A stretch of 64,000 nt of DNA, from the NCBI RefSeq assembly GCF_051106095.1, contig NC_135785.1:185673045-185737044 (forward strand). The letters run 5' to 3'. Source of the DNA: Pogona vitticeps. Taxonomy: Eukaryota > Chordata > Lepidosauria > Squamata > Agamidae. Both the position numbers and the translations under genes were made by a program. Shown here piece by piece: positions 48,275 through 59,090 of the stretch. The notes below the pieces were generated by a model. The model saw only the letters and a list, made by a program, of their open reading frames with translations. It ran no database searches and was not told where the DNA came from. Every line of letters starts with the position of its first letter. Position 1 is the first letter of the stretch.

Positions 48275-48720
48275 GTATTTTTCCATGCATAAGACCTCCC
48301 TCCCACTTTTCAAAACCCAAAATTAAGAAGTCAATATTTAAAACATAAAACAGAACACAGTTTTATTTAGTAATTAGGTAGTATTTGCACACTAATACTC
48401 TCATATTATGCATCACACTTTAACTTTATTCAGCTTCTGGGCTTAGAATGCTCGGACATTACAAGTCCCTGTTGCATCTGAGCACTGTTGGAATTAGTTT
48501 GTTCAGCATCGGCTGATGTCAGTTACATAAGCCTCATGACTAGGAAGCTAAGGCTCCTGACTGTAGGAAGCTAAGCCTTGTGATTGGAGGCAGCCTGTTT
48601 GCAGAGGCAAGGTATGGGCCATTTTGTTCTCTCCTCGGCTTACTTCCATGTGTAAGGTGACCCTCAATTTTTAGTCTAACAATTTTAGGGGAAAGTAGCA
48701 TCTTATACACAGAATATGTT
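48275..48720. mobile_element. Old MITE relic with TACCGTATTTTTCC end
   Basis: Left end TACCGTATTTTTCCATGCAT followed by AAGACC. The right end ATCTTATACACAGAATATGT is a diverged inverse, as in a common reptile MITE whose ends read TACCGTATTTTTC...ATAAGA. No target duplication was seen. Confidence 0.45.
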
Positions 48721-49292
48721 ACCTGGGGCTTCAGAAAATTATTAGACTGAAAATGTTTCTGGAAAGCTCACATGGCTGAATCTTGCCTTCTTGCTTCAAG
48801 CACTTCCCCATCATTTTCAAACAGAAGCACAAGAAGCTGCCTTATAACAATTCAGCCTATTTGTCCATCTAACCTATACTGTCATCTCTGGCTGACAATG
48901 GTTCTCCAAGATTTCAGACAGAGTTCCTTCACCCTCCTACATGCAGATTAGTGGCAACAAGTTGGGACCATGCTTTACATCCTCTTCCTTGTACAGCATC
49001 CAGTACTCCCTGATAATCTCCCATTTAAATAGTAGGCTAGCCAGTTCTGGCCCTGGCATAATTCAGTTTAGCTCCTGAAATCAACTGATGTGATCCGAGC
49101 TGATAACTGATAAGACTGTAAAATCTTGGTACAATTTACAGTATACACACTTAATTGGGAGTAACCCCATGCACTGTGATTTACACACATTCGTAGGATG
49201 GTATTTTTAAAAATACCCAAGACACAGTAAATGGTACAAATATACACTGGGGTAAAAAGGCGGGGAGGGAAACAGTACAAGTGGAGTATTAC
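48721..49292 (-). other. SCML2: SCML2 intron
   Basis: No feature recognised. Confidence 0.5.
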
Positions 49293-49475
49293 CTGGTTTG
49301 TTTCTATCATATTCTGTAGGGCTGTGTGCACTTCCCATATAAGGACTAAAAGGCTGGCTACTGAAAAGATTATCACATTGCAGGCTGTGGCAGAGTTTCT
49401 CCAGAAACCGCAGGACAAATGATGCACTGTTTACAGAAGGAAGACTGATGGCATGCTTCTCCCCATCAAAGGAGG
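49293..49475 (-). CDS. SCML2: SCML2 coding exon: SLED domain C-terminal half
   Basis: Reads SFDGEKHAISLPSVNSASFV, LRFLEKLCHSLQCDNLFSSQ, then PFSPYMGSAHSPTEYDRNKP. Remembered human: SFDGETHSIQLPPVNSASFA and LRFLENFCHSLQCDNLLSSQ, nearly the same. This completes the SLED domain (Scm-like embedded domain, a DNA-binding module). The acceptor is ATTTATTTTACTAACAG before CCTCC, and the donor is CCAG|GTAATA (49,293/49,292). Phase 1 at both ends. Confidence 0.96.
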
Positions 49476-49543
49476 CTGTTAGTAAAATAAATTATTGAGG
49501 TAAATTCAACAGTATCTGAATATCATGAAATAAAGCCAGTGTC

Positions 49544-49564
49544 AAAAAAAAAAAAAAAAAAAAA
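49544..49564. repeat. Poly-A run (A21)
   Basis: Uninterrupted A run, 69 bp from the SLED exon on the intron side; as read by SCML2 transcription it is a poly-T tract upstream of the acceptor. Confidence 0.9.
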
Positions 49565-49639
49565 GGAAGATATTCTTTATCGCTAAAACAAAAGTGTGCA
49601 AAAACCCAGAAAATCTTGGGGTGTTTCTTGAACTCTCTC

Positions 49640-49853
<214 letters not shown>

Positions 49854-50120
49854 TATCCTACAGTATCCTCCTGGATACTGAAAAGCACAGATAATAGCAA
49901 ATGGTATATATATAGTAGAGTAAAAGGGAGAAAACCCAGAAAAAAAAATATCCATAGCATGGTCTCTGGCTTCTTCTAGTGGCTGGTTCTGTTAATACAT
50001 GTGAAAACAGTTTTTTCTGGATTTATTTTTCTTTTAATTTGTTTTAAATATTTTCAGACCATCGGTAAGTAAATCACTGGATAGTGACCATGTGGATAAG
50101 GGGGTCCTCCTGTAAACTAA

Positions 50121-50780
50121 GATCATGGCCACTGGTCCCATCACCTCCTGGCAAATAGAAGGGGAAGATATGGAGGCAGTGACAGATTTTACTTTCTTGG
50201 GCTCCATGATCACTGCAGATGGAGACAGCAGCCATGAAATTAAAAGACGCCTGTTTCTTGGGAGAAAAGCGATGACAAACATTGACAGCATCCTAAAAAG
50301 CAGAGACATCACCTTGCCAACAAAAGTCCGAATAGTCAAAGCTATGGTTTTTCCTGTAGTGATGTATGGAAATGAGAGCTGGACCATAAAGAAAGCTGAC
50401 CGCTGAAGAATTGATGCTTTTGAATTGTGGTGTTGGAGGAGGCTCTCAAGAGTCCCCTGGCCTGCAAGGAGAACAAACCTAACAATTCTAAAGGAAATCA
50501 ACCCTGAGTGCTCACTGGAAGGACAGATCCTGAAGCTGAGGCTCCAGTACTTTGGCCATCTCATGAGAAGAGAAGGCTCCTTGGAAAAGACCTTGATGTT
50601 GGGAAAGTGTGAAGGCAAGAGGAGAAGGGGACGACAGAGGATGAGATGGTTGGACAGTGTCATCAGAGCTACCAGAATGAATTTGACACAACTCCGGGAG
50701 GCAGTGGAGGATAGGAGGGCCTGGTGTGCTGTGGTCCATGGGGTCACGAAGAGTCGGGCACGACTAAATGACGACGACTG
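50121..50780 (+). mobile_element. BovB LINE (RTE clade), 5'-truncated
   Basis: Encodes the C-terminal end of BovB ORF2: FLGSMITADGDSSHEIKRRL, VKAMVFPVVMYGNESWTIKK, FELWCWRRLSRVPWPARRTN, LQYFGHLMRREGSLEKTLML, RGRQRMRWLDSV and AWCAVVHGVTKSRARLND. A TGA at the ADR/RRIDAF boundary and one frame change interrupt it. It ends CACGACTAAATGACGACGA, with CTGTAA on both flanks as a possible short duplication. Antisense to SCML2. Confidence 0.92.
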
Positions 50781-52094
50781 TAATCAAAGTCTAAAGTGGT
50801 TTCCTCCATCTCTGCACGTATCTGGAATAACTTGGTATCAACTATCTCTTTATTTTAATAAGGCCTGAAATGTGTTTTGTTTTAGGTCTGTAGAGCTCCC
50901 AAGTAAGTGGTGCCATTCAGAGGCAGGTAGTTAAATAGGGGGGGGGGGTTAATCTCCTGCAACACTGCTCCTAAACTAGAGCTAGTTGTAGCACTAGAAC
51001 TAGTTGTAGCCTAAATATCAAGCCCTACTCTCTGTGCCCTTCTTGTTCTCTATCTTCCCTCAGCCACGCTCAGGCAACTTTGGCCCCTGTTGCTGGACTG
51101 CAACTCCCATTGGCCCTAATTACCACAAACCATGGTGTGAGATGACAGGACTCCAGGAGTATTGGCCCTCCGACCTCTGGAGGGCCAACACTGACCTTTC
51201 CACAGCTCTAGGTCATGGACTACAGCGAACGCCACACACCCAAAGGTCTCATTCTGCTTCATACTTAGCAATAGGTGGAGACTTGTTGCTGCAGGTCTCT
51301 CAAAACCAGGAAGACAACTTTTGAGGACTGCCACTATAAAGCCACAAGACTGAAGTCATCTTTCTAGAACTGTGTTATAGTATTTTTAAAAACGATTTAT
51401 GAATATAAACATACTGCTTACGAATTTCAGCCATTAGCTGAAAACATACACAATTTGTGTGACAATTGGGTGTAAAAGAGAAACATTCTAGTTTTACCTC
51501 ACAAGGTAACAAATATGTAAAACAATGTGATCCTCAAAGTGAAGTATTTACTTATATATGTTACACTGTAACTCTGGGAGTGACACTCCCTTTTTCTTTT
51601 GTGTATGGAAACATATGCAAAAGGTATCTACAAATATTAGCCACAATGTGCAGGTCATGTTGTTAAGAGTTCAACCTTGCGAAACAGGGGGTTATGAATC
51701 TACATATTACAGACCACTGTGCCAGTCTGGTATTAATATGGGGATGTCTGAAGTAACAGAACCTTTTTCTAATGCCTGAAACCGCAGTTAGAGGTAGTAT
51801 CCCTAACAGCAGTACTACCTTCTATCCGGAAGATGACTTCTTCCAACAAAAAAGTGACAACCAATATCCTTAATGCACATAAATGCTCTTAGGACAGATG
51901 AGAAATAAAGACACCACAGGGGTCTGAAGCTTTGTTCCTTATACACTTTTATGATAATTTAACTGGAAAAAGATTCAGCAAGAACTAACTCAGTTCAAAC
52001 ACCCAAATGCATTCAACAGAAACAAAAACAGATTAGCTGGCATCTAAAAGAGCAAAACAGAACAGAATATTGCCAATAAATGTAAGCTTTCTAC
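50781..52094 (-). other. SCML2: SCML2 intron between BovB copies
   Basis: A segment at 51,068-51,185 (CAACTTTGGCCCC, GGACTGCAACTCCCATTGG, CTCTGGAGGGCC) resembles a common amniote MITE relic. The rest is unremarkable. Confidence 0.5.
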
Positions 52095-52104
52095 TGACTT
52101 TTCA

Positions 52105-55100
52105 TGGATTGCTGCCTTGTCGTGGCTAAGGGGCTTGAGTAATTCACAGAAGCTATGGGCTATGCCATGCAGGGACACCCAAGACGGACAGGACATAGTG
52201 GAGAGTTCTGACTAAACGCGATCCACCTAGAGCAGGAACTGGCAAGCCACTCCAGTATCTTTGCCAAGAAAACTCCATGGACAGAAACAAAAGGCTAAAA
52301 AATATGATGCTGGAAGATGAGCCCCTCAGGTCAGAAGGCGTCCAACATGCTACTGAGGAAGAGTGAAGGACAATTACAAGTAGCTCCAGAGCTAACGAAG
52401 TGGTTGGGCCAAAGCCAAAAGGATGCTCAGCTGCGGACACGCCTGGAAGTGAAAGGAAAGTGCAATGCTGCAAAGAAAAATACTGCATAGAAACCTGGAA
52501 TGTAAGATCTATGAACTTTGGTAAGCTGGATATGGTCAAACAGGAGATGGCAAGAATAAACATTGACATCCTGAGCGTCAGTGAACTAAAATGGATGAGA
52601 ATGGACAAATTCAATTCAGATGATTATCATATCTACTACTGTATTGTGGGCAAGAATCCTGTAGAAAGAATGGAGTAGCCCTCATGGTCAACAAAAGAGT
52701 GGGAAAAGCTATACTGGGATACAATCTCAAAAATGACAGAATGATTTCAATACAAATCCAAGGCAGACCTTTCAACATCACAGTAATCCAGTTTTATGCA
52801 ACAACCACCGATGCTAAAGAGGCTGAAATTGACCAATTCTATGAAGACTTACAGCACCTTCTAGAACTAACACCAAAGAAAGATGTTCTTGTCATTATAG
52901 AGGACTGGAATGCTAAAGTAGGGAGTCAAGAGATAAAAGGAACAACAGGCAAGTTTGGCTTTGGAGTTCAAAACAAAGCAGGGCAAAGGCTAATAGAGTT
53001 TTTTTCAAGAGAACAAGCTGGTCATCACAAACACTCTTTTCCAACAACACAAGAGGCGACTCTACACATGGACATCACCAGATGGGCAATACCGGTCAGA
53101 TTGATAATATTCTCTGTAGCCAAAGATGGAGAAGCTCTATACAGTCAGCAAAAACAAGACCTGGAGCTGACTGTGGCTCTGATCATCATCTTCTTATACC
53201 AAAATTCAAGCTAAAACGGAAGAAAGTAGGAAAAACCACTGGGCTAGTCAGGTATAATCTAAACCAAAATCCCTTATGAATACACAGTGGAAGTGAAGAA
53301 CAGATTTAAGGAATTAGATTTGGTGGACAGAGTGCCTGAAGAACTATGGATGGAGACTCCTAACATTGTACAGGAGGCAGCAACAAAACCATCCCAAAGA
53401 AAAGGAAATGCAATAAAGCAAAGTGACTGTCCAACAAGGCTTTACAAATAGAAGAAAAGAAGGGAAACAAAATGGAAGGGAGATAGGGAAAGTTACACAA
53501 AATTGAATGCTGACTTCCAAAGAATAGCAAGGGGAGACAAGAGGGCCTTCTTAAATGAACACTGCAAAGATATAGAGGGAAATAATAGAAAGGGAAAAAC
53601 CAGAGATCCATTCAAGAAAATTGGAGAAATTAAAGGCACAGTTTGTACAAAGATGGACATGATACCATAAAAATGGTAGGGACCTTACAGAAGCAGAAGA
53701 CACCAAGAAGAGGTGTCATGAATACACACACAAATTATACCAGAAAGATCTGGATGTCCCAAATAGTGTGGTTGCTGACCATGAGCCAGATATCCTGGAG
53801 AGTGAAGTCAAGTGGACCTTAGAAACCATGGCCAACAACAAAGCCAGTGGAGGTGATGACATTCCAGTGGAACTATTTAAAATCTTAAAAGATGACGCTG
53901 TTACGGTGGTACACTCAATATGGCAGTAAGTCTGGAAAACTCAGCAGTGGCCAGAGGATTGGAAAAGATCAGTCTACATCCCAGTCCCAAAGAAGGGCAG
54001 TGCCAAAGAATGCTCCAACTACCTTACAATTGCACTCATTTCACATGCTAGCAAGGTTATGCTCAAAATCCTACAAGATAGGCTTCAGCAGTATGTGGAC
54101 CTAGAACTCCCAGAAGTACAACCTGGATTTTTAAAAAGGCAGAGGAACTAGAGACCAAATTGCTAACATGCACTGGATTATGGAGAAAGCCAGAGAGTTC
54201 CAGAAAAACATCTACTTCTGCTTCACTGACTACACAAAAGCCTTTGACTGTGTGGACCACAGCAAACTATGACAAGTCCTTAAAGAAATGGGAGTGCCTG
54301 ACCACCTTCTCTATCTCTTGAGAAATCTATATGTGGGACAGGAAGCCACAGTTAGAACTGGATATGGAACAACTGATTGGTTCAAAATGGGGAAAGGAGT
54401 ATGACAAAGTTGTATATTGTCTCCCTGCTTATTTAACTTATATGCAGAATAAATCATGTGAAAGACTGGACTGGATGAATCCCAAGCTGGAAGTAAGACT
54501 CCCGGAAGAAATATCAACAACCTCAGATACGCAGATGACACCACTCTGATGGAAGAAATGGAGGAGGAATTAAAGAACCTCTTAATGAAGGTGAAAGAGG
54601 AGAGTGCAAAAAATGGTCTGAAGCTCAAAAAACAAAACAAAAAAAAAACAAGATCATGGCCACTGGTCCCATCACCTCCTGGGAAATAGAAAGGGAAGAT
54701 ATGGAGGCAGTGACAGATTTGACTTTCTTGGGCTCCATGATCACTACAGATGGGGACAGTAGCCACAAAATTAAAAGACGCCTGCTGCTTGGGAGGAAAG
54801 CGATGACAAACCTAGAAAGCATCTTAAAAGCAGAGACCTCACCTTGCCGACAAAGGTCCGAATAGTCAAAGCTATGGTTTTTTCCAGTAGCAATGTATGG
54901 AAGTGAGAGCTAAACCATAAAGAAGGTTGACCGCCGAAGAATTGATGCTTTTGAACTGTGGTGCTGGAGGAGGCTCTTGAGAGTCCCCTGGACTGCAAGG
55001 AGAACAAACCTATCCATTCTTAAGGAAATCAACCCTGAGTGCTCACTGGAAGGACTGATCCTGAAGCTGAGGCTCCAGTACTTTGGCCATCTCATGAGAA

Positions 55101-55303
55101 GAGAAGACTCCCTGGAAAATACCCTGATGTTGGGAAAGTGTGAGGGCAAGAGGAGAAGAGGACGACAGAGAATGAGATGGTTGGACAGTGTTATCGAAGC
55201 AACCAACATGAATTTGACCAAACTCTGGGAGGCAATGGAAGACAGGAGGGCCTGGCGTGCTCTGGTTCTTGGGGTCATGACTTAACAAATAAACAACAAC
55301 AAT
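52105..55303 (+). mobile_element. BovB LINE (RTE clade), full length, 3.2 kb
   Basis: Starts TGGATTGCTGCCTTGTCGTG, a BovB 5' end, and ends AACAAATAAACAACAACAAT. A perfect 10-bp duplication, TGACTTTTCA, flanks it (52,095-52,104 and 55,304-55,313). The endonuclease starts ETWNVRSMNFGKLDMVKQEM (about 52,492) and includes EDWNAKVGSQE. Reverse transcriptase blocks run from WPEDWKRSVYIPVPKKG (about 53,940) through FTDYTKAFDCVDH to RYADDTTLMEEM (about 54,520), followed by the C-terminal region as in the copy at 50.1 kb. Several stops and frame changes, for example after WMRMD...VERME and in the RT, make it inactive. Antisense to SCML2. Confidence 0.95.
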
Positions 55304-55597
55304 TGACTTTTCAAAATTGCTAAATAAACAATACCTGCTCCTGCTCTAGTAATTCCTGCATGAAGAAATTAATTGAACCATTCATTACAAATCATTTAAC
55401 CCGAGTTGTTTGGCATCCAAGCCCAGTTCACAGTAAAATATATTTTTTTAAAAGTTACGATGCTGGCTTAACCAAAACTGCTGCTATTGGGAATTCACCT
55501 TCTGAACATTCTGCTCAAACTGTAACATGAGTTATACTGGTGCAGGTGGTTCCTGTCCCCTTTCAGGTGCACAGGTGGAATGCAACAGAAATGAAAA
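55304..55597 (-). other. SCML2: SCML2 intron between BovB and DIRS C
   Basis: No feature beyond the BovB target duplication. Confidence 0.5.
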
Positions 55598-55599
55598 AA

Positions 55600-55777
55600 G
55601 GACAGGTTACTTACCTGTAAACATGGTTCTTCAAGTGGATTCTCCATGAATACACACTAATGGGTTAAGTCAGCACTTGTGCTGGCCTCTCGGAATCTTC
55701 TAGAGCTGCAATAGAAAAGTAACAATGTTCAGGTTGCCCTGCACTGAGCATGCTCAGCCCGCCAACGGCTCAGTTCC
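55600..55777. repeat. DIRS C terminal inverted repeat (3' side)
   Basis: Begins GGACAGGTTACTTACCTGTA and ends GGCTCAGTTCC. From CACACTAATGGG inward it is the exact inverse of 61,681-61,831. Confidence 0.95.
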
Positions 55778-55848
55778 ACATGTCCGCCATGTGAAAGTTG
55801 CAACGTCTTACATCCACCAGTGACGAACATGTGGGGAGGCCGGGCGGG

Positions 55849-55965
55849 ACGTGTGTATTCATGGAGAATCCACTTGAAGAACCATGTTTACAGGTAAGTA
55901 ACCTGTCCTTCTTCAACGTGGTTCTCCATGAATCCACACTAATGGGTGACTAGCAAGCACACTTA
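55849..55965. repeat. DIRS C internal complementary region
   Basis: First part (GAACCATGTTTACAGGTAAG through CCTGTCC) is the inverse of the left terminus. The following TTCTTCAACGTGGTTCTCCA is the inverse of the right terminus. Together they are the complement of the two ends joined, the known DIRS template for circle formation. Confidence 0.93.
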
Positions 55966-55980
55966 CAGGATGGTGGGCCG

Positions 55981-57010
55981 TCACTGAAGCAGTGAAGTCA
56001 AAACAGCCCTTCCAAATTTGGTCTCTGCTTTAGCCCGAAGGTCCAACTTGTAGTGGGTAACAAAGGTAGAAGCATTGGACCAAGTAGCAGACCGACAAAT
56101 CTCTTGGATGTCGATTCCTCTTAACAGGGCCGTAGATGTAGCCATGGCCCTGGTGGAATGGGCTTTGAGACCGTCCGGCACAGGTTTCTGCAGCAGTTCA
56201 TATGCCAGAGAAATGGTAGAGACTAGCCACCTGGAGAGGGAAGAGGAGGAAGCTGGAGAACCTTTACGGGGCCCATAAAAGCAAAGGAACAGTCTGTGGG
56301 TCTGTCTGAAGTCTTTAGACCTGGTAACATAATAGGCCAGGGCCCTACGAACATCCAAAGAATGGAGCATGCGCTCAACTTCTGTAACAGCGTTAGGAAA
56401 AAGGGTCGGTAAAATCAAAGGTTGGTTAACGTGGAAATCTGAAACGACTTTGGGCAAAAACGTAACGTCTGGATGGAGAACAACCTTATCTTTAAAGAAT
56501 TGCAAATAAGGGGGGTCAGCGCGGAGGGCAGCTAACTCGCTTGCCCTCCTGGCCGAAGTAATGGCCACCAAAAATAGAGTCTTGAAGGATAAAAACTTCA
56601 AGTCACAAGAAGCCATAGGCTCGAAAGGATGCCTGGTCAAACAATGCAAGACAGTCTGCAGAGACCACTGAGGCACTGGTTTCTTAGCCGGGGGTCTCAT
56701 ATTGGAAAGTCCTTTGAAGAAGGCCTTGAAGGTTGGGTGAGAGAACCACCGGGATGACTCCGAACCAGACGGTTGAAAAGCTACAATAGCCGCCGTATAA
56801 ACCTTTAGTGTTGACAGAGACAGACCTAGATCAAAGAGATGTCTCAGATACAGCAGAAGAGATGATAAGGAAACAGGGGAAGACTGCAAGCCACGTTCCT
56901 TAGCAAAGCGAAGAAAGTTCCTCCACTTGTAACCATAAAGCAACTTGGTTGCAGGTTTCCGTGCCTTGTCAATGACCTCTGTCAACGCTGGAAAATCCTC
57001 CACGCTGTTA
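55981..57010 (-). CDS. DIRS C tyrosine recombinase part
   Basis: The last roughly 340 residues of a longer open frame that overlaps the polymerase part. The N-terminal half is helical (LLYGYKWRNFLRFAKERG; SLSTLKVYTAAIVAFQPSG). The catalytic half shows the first arginine in TSARRASELAALR, the HxxR pair in LKAHSTRAMATS, and a tyrosine in FVTHYKLDLRAKAE. This residue set defines the lambda-integrase-type recombinases that DIRS uses instead of a DDE integrase. Role: joins the circular DNA copy to the target without duplication. Exact start uncertain. Confidence 0.9.
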
Positions 57011-59090
57011 AGTGGAGTGTCTCCGGTTCCGGGTGAAGGACATTCCCTCCGCTCTGAGTGAGTAAGGTGGGAAGTGATGGTAGTGCTACTCTGTCCACTG
57101 ACATTTGAAACAGCGTGGAAAACCAAGGTCGACGCGGCCACCAAGGGGCAATCAGGATGGCCTCTGCCCTCGTCTGCGACAGTCTGACTATGACCCTCTG
57201 CAGGAGTGGAAGAGGAGGGTAAAGGTAGATGGGGTCTCTGTCCCAGGGTATCATAAAAGCATCCCCTAGGGAGTCTTTTCCCCTGCCGGCCCGAGAAGCA
57301 TATTGTGGACACTTCCTGTTGTGTTGTGTGGCAAACATGTCCACCAGTGGAGGACCCCATCGCTGACAAAGGGCGTCGAAGACCGTCTGGTCCAGCTGCC
57401 ATTCGTGAGATTGAAAGGGACGGCGACTGAGCTCGTCTGCCAACTGATTGTCTGATGTGGCAACATGGATGGCTACTGGGAATATGTGCCTCTGGTAGCA
57501 CCATTCCCAGAAGTGTACTGCCAGAAACAGAAGGGACTTCGACCTTGTGCCCCCTTGCTTGTTCAGGTAATACATCGTGGTGGTATTGTCCGTCACAACC
57601 TGCACAGCTTTGCCTTGTAAGAGAGGGAGAAAGGCTCTGAACGCCTTTATTACTGCGAGCATCTCCAGATGGTTGATATGTAGAGATGCTTCTTGGGGTG
57701 GCCACAGAGCATGAACCTGGTGTTGTAAACAATGTGCCCCCCATCCCACTGGGCTGGCGTCCGTTGTCACTTGTATGGTAAGTTGCAGGGGGCGAAAGGG
57801 TCTGCCGATCGACAGGTGCGGATGAAACAACCACCACTGGAGTTGGGCCGCAAGTTCTGGGGTGACCCTGAGGCGCTTGTGTTGACTGTCTATTGCCGGA
57901 TTGAACAAGGCTAGTAGCCACGACTGGAGAGAACGCATTTTGAGCCTCGCATGGGGCAGAGTGGCCGTTGTTGAGGCCATGAGTCCCAACAGATGTTGTG
58001 CTAGTTTTGCCGAAACTGTCCTTCGTGATGTGAACTTCAGGACTGCTCTCCTTATTTTCTTGATGCGTTCTGGAAGTGTGAACATGCGAGCTTGTACCGC
58101 ATCCAGTCTGGCGCCTATATAATCCATCACCTGAGAGGGGTGCAAATGTGACTTCTCGTGATTGATGGATAGGCCCAAAGCCCGAAGTGTGTGTAGAACT
58201 TGTTGAGTGTCTCGATGTGCCTGCTGCTCGGACGTGGACACAATCAGCCAATCGTCGATATAAGGGTAGATCTGGATCCCTTGCAGACGAAGATAAGCTG
58301 CCACCGGAGCCATACACTTGGTGAAGGTCCGAGGAGCTGTGGAAAGGCCGAAGGGGAGAGCCACGAATTGGTAAACAGTGTCCTTGAATATCAAGCGAAG
58401 GTACTTCCTGTGGGACTCGTGGATCGTCACGTGAAAGTAAGCATCCTTCAGATCCACCACCACAAACCAATCTCCTTCCTTTAGCAGGTGAATGATGCCT
58501 TCCAGAGTGACCATCCTGAACCTCCGAACATCGAGATAGGTGTTGAGATCCCTCAAGTCCAGTATGGGTCGAAGACCGCCGTCCTTTTTGGGTACAGTGA
58601 AGTACCGGGAGTAAAACCCGTTCAGGACGTCTCTGTAAGGCACTTTCTGAATAGCCTGCTTCTGAAGTAGAGTGAGAATCTCTTCTTCTAGGATGGGGTC
58701 GAAGGATGTATGCCTGACCCATCCTAGAGGAGGCAATTCTGTAAACTCCAGGCGGTAGCCTGAGCTGATAATTTTCAAGACCCAGTTGTCTCGAGTGATC
58801 TTGCACCAGCTCTGGAGGTAAGGAGACAGGCGAGTAGAATGGTGGGTGGCCTGGATGCTCATTGGGAAGTCAAAGGTATTGTCTTGATTTCCGGCCGGGG
58901 GGCTTAAAGGATTGACGCTTGTTGCTCTGTGGCCTGAAGCTGGAGGCTGAAGAAGAGGCCTGAGATGATCTTGCAAGTGGTGGAGGCTTAAACTGGCGAA
59001 ATGCAGAGGATGTCGCCTGCTGGTAAGGTTGTTGTTGTACCTTAGACCGCCAGTGGAACTTAGAAGGTCGTGGTTGCTGATGTACAGCAT
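56982..59090 (-). CDS. DIRS C reverse transcriptase / RNase H part
   Basis: About 700 residues. RT motifs in order: KKDGGLRPILDLRDLN, VVVDLKDAYFHVTIHESHRK, VALPFGLSTAPRTFTKCM, and the catalytic IYPYIDDWLIVS. RNase H follows with TTDASPVGWGAHC, INHLEMLAVIKAF and VVTDNTTTMYYLNKQGG. A C-terminal region with VDMFATQHNRKCPQYASRAG and LIAPWWPRRPWF matches the conserved segment after RNase H in vertebrate DIRS, often described as a methyltransferase-like domain. It copies element RNA into DNA. It overlaps the recombinase frame slightly at its end. Confidence 0.92.
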   Translation of the reverse strand: MLYISNHDLLSSTGGLRYNNNLTSRRHPLHFASLSLHHLQDHLRPLLQPPASGHRATSVNPLSPPAGNQDNTFDFPMSIQATHHSTRLSPYLQSWCKITRDNWVLKIISSGYRLEFTELPPLGWVRHTSFDPILEEEILTLLQKQAIQKVPYRDVLNGFYSRYFTVPKKDGGLRPILDLRDLNTYLDVRRFRMVTLEGIIHLLKEGDWFVVVDLKDAYFHVTIHESHRKYLRLIFKDTVYQFVALPFGLSTAPRTFTKCMAPVAAYLRLQGIQIYPYIDDWLIVSTSEQQAHRDTQQVLHTLRALGLSINHEKSHLHPSQVMDYIGARLDAVQARMFTLPERIKKIRRAVLKFTSRRTVSAKLAQHLLGLMASTTATLPHARLKMRSLQSWLLALFNPAIDSQHKRLRVTPELAAQLQWWLFHPHLSIGRPFRPLQLTIQVTTDASPVGWGAHCLQHQVHALWPPQEASLHINHLEMLAVIKAFRAFLPLLQGKAVQVVTDNTTTMYYLNKQGGTRSKSLLFLAVHFWEWCYQRHIFPVAIHVATSDNQLADELSRRPFQSHEWQLDQTVFDALCQRWGPPLVDMFATQHNRKCPQYASRAGRGKDSLGDAFMIPWDRDPIYLYPPLPLLQRVIVRLSQTRAEAILIAPWWPRRPWFSTLFQMSVDRVALPSLPTLLTQSGGNVLHPEPETLHLTAWRIFQR

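Noticed and set aside
57010-58806. N-terminal 600 residues of the long frame upstream of the recombinase part
   Set aside because: It overlaps the reverse transcriptase part in another frame, is Ser/His-rich without domains, and is best seen as a shadow of that part.
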